Shown here in pieces: positions 1-6,123 of a DNA stretch of 17,419 bases. The notes under the pieces are model-generated. The model ran no database searches. It saw only the letters and a list, made by a program, of their open reading frames with translations, and was not told the origin of the DNA. The stretch's first letter is position 1. The number at the start of each line of letters is the position of its first letter. A program made the translations under genes and the position numbers. This DNA comes from Lachnospiraceae bacterium (GTDB taxonomy: Bacteria > Bacillota_A > Clostridia > Lachnospirales > Lachnospiraceae): assembly GCA_017523185.1 (NCBI GenBank), contig JAFWXB010000270.1:1-17419 (forward strand). Direction: 5' to 3'.

Positions 1-776
1 GAATTTGCCAATAAAGAAATGGATAATGTTGTACTTAGTATCGATGGAAGGAAAGAAGTCAATGACAGAATGCGTCCATTTCGTAAAGGAGCAGGAAGCT
101 ATGATTTGATTGTGCCAAAATTCCAAAAACTTGCAGAAAGCAGAAATCAGGAGCGTTACTATGTGCGTGGTACATTTACGCATTTTAATCTGGATTTTTC
201 CAAAGACGTACTTCACCTTGCTGATTTGGGATTTAAACAGATTTCCGTAGAACCGGTAGTAGCACAGGAAACAGATGAATATGCACTTCGTGAAGAAGAT
301 TTACCTCACTTTTTGCAGAATATGATAATTTAGCAAAAGAAATGGTACGTCGCAGAAAAGAGGGAGATTATTTTAATTTCTTTCATTTTATGATTGATTT
401 GGAAGGTGGGCCATGTGTTGCAAAACGTTTATCGGGTTGTGGCTCAGGTACAGAATATCTTGCAGTAACTCCTTGGGGAGATTTATATCCGTGTCATCAG
501 TTTGTTGGAAATGAAGATTTTCTTATGGGAAATGTTTGGGACGGTGTGACAGCAACAGAGCTGTGTGATGAATTTAAGTGTTGTAATGTATATGCCAAAG
601 AAAAATGTAAGAATTGTTTTGCAAAATTTTATTGTAGTGGTGGCTGTGCAGCAAATTCTTATAATTTCCATGGTAAAATTACAGATGCGTATGATTTAGG
701 TTGTGCATTGCAGAAAAAACGTGTGGAATGTGCAATTATGATGAAAGTTGCAGAAGCATATGATGATGAAATGTAA
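1..776 (+). CDS. scfB: SCIFF peptide radical SAM/SPASM maturase, 3' part, with apparent frameshift
   Basis: The reading frame is open from base 1, so the gene begins outside the window; about 258 codons of a family usually near 450 residues are visible. The N-terminal radical SAM CX3CX2C site is therefore not seen. What is seen is the end of the SAM barrel and a SPASM domain: cysteines in GCGSGTEY, in YPCHQF, and a CKNCFAKFYCSGGC cluster (C-x2-C-x5-C-x3-C) that would bind auxiliary iron-sulfur clusters. Enzymes of this family form thioether crosslinks on the SCIFF peptide (six cysteines in forty-five residues). The neighbour secDF fits the known clostridial arrangement scfA-scfB-secDF. The frame breaks at the T tract 310-314: the first frame stops at 331-333, but adding one T gives HFFAEYDNLAKEM and continues to the stop at 774-776. 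I take this as one gene with a one-base deletion, probably a sequence error. Confidence 0.85.
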
Positions 777-848
777 CTTATGAATCTTGAAGTGGAAATC
801 AATAAAATGTAATTTATCATAAAAATAATAATTAAGAAAGGAAATAGT

Positions 849-3101
849 ATGAGAAAAAATAAAGCAATTACAATCATTGTTTTGATTTTTGTAATGATTG
901 TTGGGCTTGGTGCATATGCTGTCAATATTTTACAAGCAACGAATGCAAAAGCTGATAATTCGATTATTTTAGGATTGGATTTATCAGGTGGCGTTTCCAT
1001 TACCTATCAAATTATGACAGAAAACCCAACAGAAACAGAAATTAGCGATACGATTGCAAAATTAGAAGAACGTGCAGAAAATTATAGTACGGAATATGCA
1101 GTATATCAAGTTGGAGAAGACCGTATTACAGTAGAAATACCGGGAGTATTTGATGCAAATAAGGTATTAGAAGAACTTGGAACACCGGGAACATTGTATT
1201 TTATTGTAGAGAAAAATGCAGAAGGGAAGGCTAATTATTCCTATAATTTAGAAACAGAAAATTATGTTTTAAATTATGAATTAGAAGAATTGATTGCAAA
1301 TGGTTCTGTTATTTTAACGGGAAATGATGTAAAAGTAGCAAATGCCGTTTATCAGCAGGATAGTTATGGAGCACAGATACCTGTTGTACAGATGACTTTT
1401 ACAGATGAAGCAACAGAAATTTTTGCAGAAGCAACAAAAAAAGCAGCAGAAGATATGTCTTCGATTGGAATTTATTATAATGACCACTTTATTAGTGTAC
1501 CAAGAGTAGAAGAAGCAATTTCAAATGGGGAATGTATTATTTCAGGTTCCGGAGATTATGCTGAGGCGAATGAATTAGCTACGTTTATTCGAATTGGTGC
1601 AATTAGCTTAAAATTAGAAGAATTAGAATCAAATGTGGTTGGAGCACAACTTGGAAGTCAGGCACTTACGACAAGTATTAAAGCAGCAGGGATTGGGCTT
1701 TTACTTATTATGGTGTTTATGATAGCATTTTATCGTATTTTAGGTGTAGTAGCTTCCATAGCACTTGCAATTTACACATTTGCTGTTGTAGTAGTGATAC
1801 AACAATTTGAAATTACATTGACGTTACCTGGGATTGCAGGTATTATTCTTGGTATTGGTATGGCAGTAGATGCAAATGTTATTACATTTGCTCGTATTAA
1901 AGAAGAACTTGGAGCAGGTAAAACTGTTTCTTCTTCTATTAATGAAGGATATAAAAAAGCAATGTCTGCAATTGTAGATGGAAATATTACAACATTTATT
2001 GCGTCAATTGTACTTATGATACTTGGTTCGGGTACAGTCAAAGGGTTTGCTTATACACTTATGATTTCGATTGTATTATCTATGTTTACAGCATTAATTA
2101 TTTCAAAATATTTAATGAAAGCATTGTTTGCAATTGGATTCAAGGATAAAAAATATTATGGTCGTGCAAAAGAACGTAAGGCTATTGATTTTATGAAACA
2201 TAAGGCTATTTATTTTATCATTTCGCTGGCTGTTGTTTTTGCAGGATTTGCAGGTATGGTATATTTTAATGCTACAACTGGAAAATCCTTCAATTATGGA
2301 ATTGAATTTGCAGGTGGAACATCTACAACAGCTGATTTTGGAAAAGCATATACCATTGAGCAGATTGAAAAAGACATTGTACCATATGTAAGTGAAATTA
2401 CAAAAGATTCTGCAATTCAAGCAACGACCGTAGATGAAAGCACAAATATTGTATTAAAAACAAGAACATTGACTTTAGAAGAACGAGAAGCATTAAATAC
2501 ATTACTTATAGAACAGTTTGGTGTAAAAGAAGAAACCATTTCTTCGCAAAGTATTAGTTCTACGATTAGTGGAGAAATGCGAAAAGATGCAATTATTGCA
2601 GTAATTGTAGCTTGTTTCTTTATGCTTGTATATATTCGTTTCCGATTCAAAGATATCCGTTTTGCAGTAAGTGCGATTATTGCTCTTGTACATGATGTAT
2701 TAGTTGTACTTACAGCATATGTATTGCTTCGTATTTCCGTAGGAAATACATTGATTGCTTGTGTACTTACGATTGTAGGATATTCTATCAATGATACCAT
2801 TGTTATTTTTGACCGTATTCGTGAAAATATGAATGGAATGGAAAATCAAACACCAGAGAAATTATATGAAATTGCAAATCAATCCTTAACACAAACATTG
2901 TCAAGAAGTATCAATACTTCCATAACAACATTTATTATGGTATTGTTGTTATTTATTTTAGGTGTTCCGGCAATTCGTGAATTTTCACTTCCACTTATGG
3001 TAGGGCTTGTTTGTGGTTCGTATTCTTCTATCTTTATTGCAACAGAACTTTGGTATGTAATGAAGGTAAAATTCAAAGAGAAAGAGCAAGAAAAAGCATA
3101 A
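849..3101 (+). CDS. secDF: SecDF, fused protein-export membrane protein
   Basis: A 750-residue fusion of SecD and SecF, the proton-driven RND-type accessory of the SecYEG translocon that helps pull secreted proteins across the membrane. The SecD half has an N-terminal membrane segment (about residues 7-29), the LGLDLSGG signature (about 41-48), a large extracytoplasmic region, then a membrane block with GIGMAVDANVITFARIKEE (about 335-354). The SecF half begins near residue 450, carries GIEFAGG (about 484-490) and ends with a membrane block containing VGYSINDTIVIFDRIREN (from 643). The length is usual for the fused Firmicutes form. An AAAGGA ribosome site at 837-842 sits 6 nt before ATG 849. 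The gene starts 72 nt after scfB with no terminator between them, so the two are probably cotranscribed. Confidence 0.97.
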   Translation: MRKNKAITIIVLIFVMIVGLGAYAVNILQATNAKADNSIILGLDLSGGVSITYQIMTENPTETEISDTIAKLEERAENYSTEYAVYQVGEDRITVEIPGVFDANKVLEELGTPGTLYFIVEKNAEGKANYSYNLETENYVLNYELEELIANGSVILTGNDVKVANAVYQQDSYGAQIPVVQMTFTDEATEIFAEATKKAAEDMSSIGIYYNDHFISVPRVEEAISNGECIISGSGDYAEANELATFIRIGAISLKLEELESNVVGAQLGSQALTTSIKAAGIGLLLIMVFMIAFYRILGVVASIALAIYTFAVVVVIQQFEITLTLPGIAGIILGIGMAVDANVITFARIKEELGAGKTVSSSINEGYKKAMSAIVDGNITTFIASIVLMILGSGTVKGFAYTLMISIVLSMFTALIISKYLMKALFAIGFKDKKYYGRAKERKAIDFMKHKAIYFIISLAVVFAGFAGMVYFNATTGKSFNYGIEFAGGTSTTADFGKAYTIEQIEKDIVPYVSEITKDSAIQATTVDESTNIVLKTRTLTLEEREALNTLLIEQFGVKEETISSQSISSTISGEMRKDAIIAVIVACFFMLVYIRFRFKDIRFAVSAIIALVHDVLVVLTAYVLLRISVGNTLIACVLTIVGYSINDTIVIFDRIRENMNGMENQTPEKLYEIANQSLTQTLSRSINTSITTFIMVLLLFILGVPAIREFSLPLMVGLVCGSYSSIFIATELWYVMKVKFKEKEQEKA

Positions 3102-3151
3102 TTGTTATTATATTGTAGGTTTCTACTTATGATAATCGAAAGGTTTTATTT

Positions 3152-3409
3152 ATGAAAGAAATATTCATTATTTATCTTATTATAGCAAATGCAGTTGGCT
3201 TTTTTGTAATGAAGATGGACAAAGAAAGAGCAAAAGCAAAAACATGGCGAATTCCCGAAAAAGTATTGTTTGGAATTGCAATCTTAGGTGGAAGTATTGG
3301 AACTTGGGTAGGTATGTATATTTTTCATCATAAGACAAAACATTGGTATTTTAGAATAGGAATGCCAATTATTGCAATTGTACAGGTAGTGTTATTAGGG
3401 ATGGTGTAA
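3152..3409 (+). CDS. DUF1294 family small membrane protein
   Basis: An 85-residue protein with three hydrophobic stretches (about residues 3-19, 39-58 and 68-84) and the features of the DUF1294 family: an early MxMDKxRAK segment, WRIPE, LGGSIGTWVGMYIFHHKTKHWYF, and a hydrophobic C-terminus. The family has no established function. A GAAAGG ribosome site (3138-3143) lies 8 nt before the ATG. The gap to secDF is 50 nt and the next terminator comes after this gene, so it is probably the last gene of the scfB-secDF transcript. Confidence 0.88.
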   Translation: MKEIFIIYLIIANAVGFFVMKMDKERAKAKTWRIPEKVLFGIAILGGSIGTWVGMYIFHHKTKHWYFRIGMPIIAIVQVVLLGMV

Positions 3410-3487
3410 GATTGTACTTAATTTTTATCTGTGTAGTAGATGCAAGAAATCGTGGGCAAATCTATAAAAGATATTAAAAGAAAATAA

Positions 3488-3531
3488 AAAAGGTGTAAAA
3501 TCTGATGTATAAATTGGATTTTACACCTTTT
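3488..3531 (+). terminator. Intrinsic terminator after the DUF1294 gene
   Basis: A perfect 15-bp inverted repeat (3488-3502 with 3517-3531) around a 14-nt loop. The right arm ends in TTTT, and the left flank is A-rich, so it could also work in the opposite direction. It separates the scfB-secDF-DUF1294 transcript from the serS promoter. Confidence 0.85.
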
Positions 3532-3563
3532 ATAAGTTTATATGGAAGATTTCTTCTCTTTTC

Positions 3564-3592
3564 TTGATTTTTCCAGTAGAGAATAGTATAAT
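3564..3592 (+). promoter_or_regulatory. Sigma-A promoter of serS
   Basis: TTGATT (3564-3569) and a perfect TATAAT (3587-3592) are separated by 17 nt. The expected start near 3599 gives a leader of about 205 nt before serS. A second, weaker candidate lies closer: TATAAT at 3732-3737, with only a poor -35 (TACAGA, 3709-3714) 17 nt upstream. Confidence 0.75.
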
Positions 3593-3804
3593 AGCAAAAA
3601 GTTAAAAGTAAAAATAATAGGGTGAAGAAAAAAGAAAGGAGTAAGTTACTAAAGGACTATCTATATCTATTTGGAATAAAAATAGATACCTGTGGAGTAT
3701 TACACCCATACAGATTTTATGGAATATGTTCTATAATAAATGTAAATATGATGAAATAGGAAAAGATAAAAGATAGTTTTTCAGAATTGTTTAGTAACAG
3801 GCAT
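3593..3804 (+). other. Long serS leader with a hairpin; no T-box seen
   Basis: This stretch between promoter and serS holds one clear hairpin: TATCTATTT (3664-3672) pairs with AAATAGATA (3680-3688) around a 7-nt loop. It is not followed by a U-run. I looked for the conserved T-box sequence AGGGUGGNACCGCG and a terminator/antiterminator pair, as found before many Firmicutes synthetase genes, and found neither. The leader also contains a GTG-started 45-codon open frame (3622-3759), too weakly supported to call a gene. Confidence 0.5.
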
Positions 3805-5094
3805 ATGATAGATTTAAGATTTTTAAGAGAAAATCCGGATATCGTAAAAGAAAATATCAAAAAGAAATTTCAAGAACACAAACTTCCTCTTGTAGACGAA
3901 GTTATTGCATTAGATGAAAAGGCAAGAAAAGCACAGCAAGAAGCTGATGAACTTCGTGCAAGCAGAAATAAGCTTTCCAAACAGATTGGTGCGTTAATGG
4001 GACAAGGCAAGAGAGAAGAAGCTGAAGCAGTAAAAGCACAAGTAAGTGCAAATGCAGCTCGTCTTGCAGAATTAGAAGTTATGGAAAGAGAACTTGGTGA
4101 AAAAGTTACTAAGATTATGATGACAATTCCAAACATTATTGACCCATCTGTTCCAATTGGAAAAGACGATAGCTGTAATGTAGAAATTGAAAAATTTGGA
4201 GAACCGATTGTTCCTGAATTTGACATTCCATACCATACAGAAATTATGGAAAAATTCAATGGTATTGATATGGAAGCAGCAGGAAAAGTAGCAGGAAACG
4301 GGTTCTATTATTTAATGGGAGATATCGCAAGACTTCATTCAGCCGTTATTTCTTATGCAAGAGATTTTATGATTGATAGAGGATTTACTTACTGTATTCC
4401 ACCATTTATGATTCGTTCTAATGTTGTAACAGGCGTTATGAGTTTTGATGAAATGGAAGCTATGATGTACAAAATTGAAGGGGAAGACCTTTATTTAATT
4501 GGAACTTCCGAACACTCTATGATTGGTAAATTTATTGACACTTTAAATGATGAAGAAAAACTTCCATATACATTGACAAGTTATTCTCCATGTTTCCGTA
4601 AAGAAAAAGGAGCACATGGTATTGAAGAACGTGGTGTATATCGTATTCACCAGTTTGAAAAGCAGGAAATGATTGTTGTATGTAAACCGGAAGAATCTCC
4701 AAAATACTATGACATTTTATGGAAAAATACAGTAGATTTATTTAGAAGCCTTGATATTCCGGTAAGAACTTTAGAATGTTGTTCCGGAGACCTTGCAGAC
4801 TTAAAAGTAAAATCTTGTGACGTAGAAGCATGGAGTCCACGTCAGAAAAAATATTTTGAAGTAGGAAGCTGTTCTAATTTAGGTGATGCACAGGCAAGAA
4901 GATTAAAAATTCGTGTAAAAAATGCCGATGGTAAAAAGTATTTTGCACATACGTTAAATAATACCGTAGTAGCACCACCTCGTATGTTAATCGCATTCTT
5001 AGAAAATAACTTAAATGCAGACGGAAGTGTAAATATTCCAAAAGCACTTCAACCATATATGGGTGGAAAAGAAAAATTAGTACCAGTAAAATAA
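3805..5094 (+). CDS. serS: Seryl-tRNA synthetase
   Basis: A cytoplasmic class II synthetase that charges tRNA-Ser. Residues about 25-105 form the long charged helical arm that contacts the tRNA. The catalytic core follows, with motif 2 around SPCFRKEKGAHG (Arg near residue 265), ERGVYRIHQFEKQE, and motif 3 LNNTVVAPPRMLIAFLENN (Arg near 393). The length, 429 residues, matches the family. I chose ATG 3805 because family members start M-(I/L)-D-(L/I)-(R/K)-F; an upstream in-frame TTG at 3787 would add six unconserved residues and has no ribosome site. ATG 3805 also has only a weak AGG just before it. The segments GTSEHSM and LNNTVVAPPR differ from the common bacterial TAEV and LNGSG forms and recall the archaeal/eukaryotic-like variant; from memory this form is usual in Lachnospiraceae. 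Confidence 0.97.
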   Translation: MIDLRFLRENPDIVKENIKKKFQEHKLPLVDEVIALDEKARKAQQEADELRASRNKLSKQIGALMGQGKREEAEAVKAQVSANAARLAELEVMERELGEKVTKIMMTIPNIIDPSVPIGKDDSCNVEIEKFGEPIVPEFDIPYHTEIMEKFNGIDMEAAGKVAGNGFYYLMGDIARLHSAVISYARDFMIDRGFTYCIPPFMIRSNVVTGVMSFDEMEAMMYKIEGEDLYLIGTSEHSMIGKFIDTLNDEEKLPYTLTSYSPCFRKEKGAHGIEERGVYRIHQFEKQEMIVVCKPEESPKYYDILWKNTVDLFRSLDIPVRTLECCSGDLADLKVKSCDVEAWSPRQKKYFEVGSCSNLGDAQARRLKIRVKNADGKKYFAHTLNNTVVAPPRMLIAFLENNLNADGSVNIPKALQPYMGGKEKLVPVK

Positions 5095-5188
5095 AATTGG
5101 TCTTGAAGATTTAGAAATATCTAAATATGAAAAAATGGATTTGTTGATATTTTAAATGTTTAGATGAATTAGTTGTATTTTTAAAAGA

Positions 5189-5228
5189 AGAATTCGTATA
5201 ATTAAAAAAATTTAATTATACGAATTCT
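5189..5228. terminator. Terminator between convergent serS and tetR-family gene
   Basis: A perfect 18-bp inverted repeat (5189-5206 with 5211-5228) with an AAAA loop. On the plus strand it is followed by CTTTATTTTT, giving a good terminator for serS. The right arm encodes the last codons and stop of the minus-strand TetR-family gene. On the minus strand the stem is followed by TCTTTTAAAAATAC, so it may work in both directions. Confidence 0.9.
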
Positions 5229-5832
5229 CTTTATTTTTAGACGATAATATATTGATATCGTGATAGATTATCAAATATTGGCTCATAAAGTCACATATCA
5301 TTTTTGAAAGTGTTTCTTCATTAATGGCAGTTGGGTGATTTGCCCACCAACGACAAACATTTAACAGACCACCTGCAAAAAAAGAAGCCGTAAGTGTATT
5401 TTGCAGTTCATTATTATTGGGATAAAGTTCTTTTAAAAGATAATGTAATTGTTCATCAAATTCTTCTTGTAATAATTGAAATAAAAGTGGGTCCATATTC
5501 GTATCTGTAATATGTTTTGTCAGATTTCTATGGGAAGAAACAAAGGAGAAGAAAGAATGTGCATTTTCAATCATATATTCTGTTAAATCTTGAATATTTT
5601 TATTTTTTGTATTTTGTGCAGTAATTTCTTCTGCAAGTTCTCGAATAAAAAACGAATAATATTGGTACTTATCTGTAAAATGTGTATAAAAAGTAGTGCG
5701 TCGAATCATAGCACGTTCACAGAGTTCATTTACTGTAATTTTATCAAATGATTTTTCTTCTAATAATTCCAAAAAAGCATTATGTAATAAACGATATGTT
5801 TTTTGGATTCGTAAATCTAATTTCTTTTCCAT
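5212..5832 (-). CDS. TetR/AcrR family transcriptional regulator
   Basis: A 206-residue protein with an N-terminal TetR helix-turn-helix (about residues 10-56: helix near QKTYRLLHNAFLELLEE, recognition part near ITVNELCERAMIRRTTFYTHF) and an all-helical C-terminal ligand/dimer domain of the type seen in DhaS-like regulators. Such proteins are usually dimeric repressors released by a small ligand; the ligand is unknown here. An AAAAAGGA ribosome site precedes the ATG by about 10 nt. The gene is divergent from the MMPL exporter operon across a 291-bp gap, the classic placement for a local repressor of an exporter, so that operon is the likely target (inference). Its stop codon lies inside the shared terminator stem with serS. 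Confidence 0.92.
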   Translation of the reverse strand: MEKKLDLRIQKTYRLLHNAFLELLEEKSFDKITVNELCERAMIRRTTFYTHFTDKYQYYSFFIRELAEEITAQNTKNKNIQDLTEYMIENAHSFFSFVSSHRNLTKHITDTNMDPLLFQLLQEEFDEQLHYLLKELYPNNNELQNTLTASFFAGGLLNVCRWWANHPTAINEETLSKMICDFMSQYLIIYHDINILSSKNKENSYN

Positions 5833-5906
5833 AAATGAATATCCTTTTTAGAAATTTTTATATTATTTGAAGTAGTAAAATAAAAATACAAACAGGTATT
5901 TTGTTA

Positions 5907-5934
5907 ATAATATATATTTTTATCTTGTTATCAA
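5907..5934 (-). promoter_or_regulatory. Candidate promoter of the tetR-family gene, with overlapping dyad
   Basis: On the minus strand TTGATA (5929-5934) and TATTAT (5907-5912) are 16 nt apart, giving a leader of about 68 nt. The -35 box overlaps two dyads: TTGTT-ATC-AACAA (5925-5937) and TTATCA-N8-TGATAA (5928-5947). Either could be an autoregulatory operator. The region is AT-rich, so chance matches are possible. Confidence 0.45.
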
Positions 5935-5964
5935 CAAAAAGTGATAAATGTACAAATTGATTAA

Positions 5965-6054
5965 AAATGTCAGTTATCTTACGTTTTCAAAAATCTGACT
6001 CTTGCAATTTTGTATTTGCAAAGTATCATAAAAACTAACAAATGTCAATTATCT
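5965..6054 (+). repeat. Two direct 15-bp repeats in the tetR-MMPL intergenic region
   Basis: AAATGTCAGTTATCT (5965-5979) and AAATGTCAATTATCT (6040-6054) differ at one base and lie exactly 75 bp apart in the same orientation. The first lies between the two divergent promoters; the second sits just after the predicted MMPL transcription start. They may be paired protein-binding sites. Confidence 0.5.
6002..6029 (+). promoter_or_regulatory. Candidate promoter and operator of the MMPL operon
   Basis: TTGCAA (6002-6007) as -35 and TATCAT (6024-6029) as -10 are 16 nt apart. The -35 and the spacer form a dyad, TTGCAA-N8-TTGCAA (6002-6021), of a size and position typical for a TetR-family repressor site. 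The predicted start near 6036 gives a leader of about 88 nt. Confidence 0.5.
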
Positions 6055-6123
6055 ATCAGAAATTGTTGTTTAGGTTAAGAAAATGTAGTAAAAAAGGGGA
6101 AAATAAAACAAGGAGGAAAAAAT

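Noticed and set aside
777..848. Short open frame of ten codons after scfB
   Set aside because: Ten codons with no ribosome site or recognisable content; simply the gap before secDF.
2417..2800. Minus-strand open frames inside secDF, serS, the MMPL and GLUG genes
   Set aside because: They are antisense shadows of well-supported genes, rich in Ile, Thr, Ser and Cys as expected of such shadows, with no ribosome sites or family features.
3593..3804. T-box riboswitch before serS
   Set aside because: The conserved AGGGUGGNACCGCG element and a terminator/antiterminator pair are absent; only one simple hairpin without a U-run is present.
3787..3804. TTG start for serS at 3787
   Set aside because: It would add six residues not seen in the family and has no ribosome site; the family starts at the MIDLRF-type sequence from ATG 3805.
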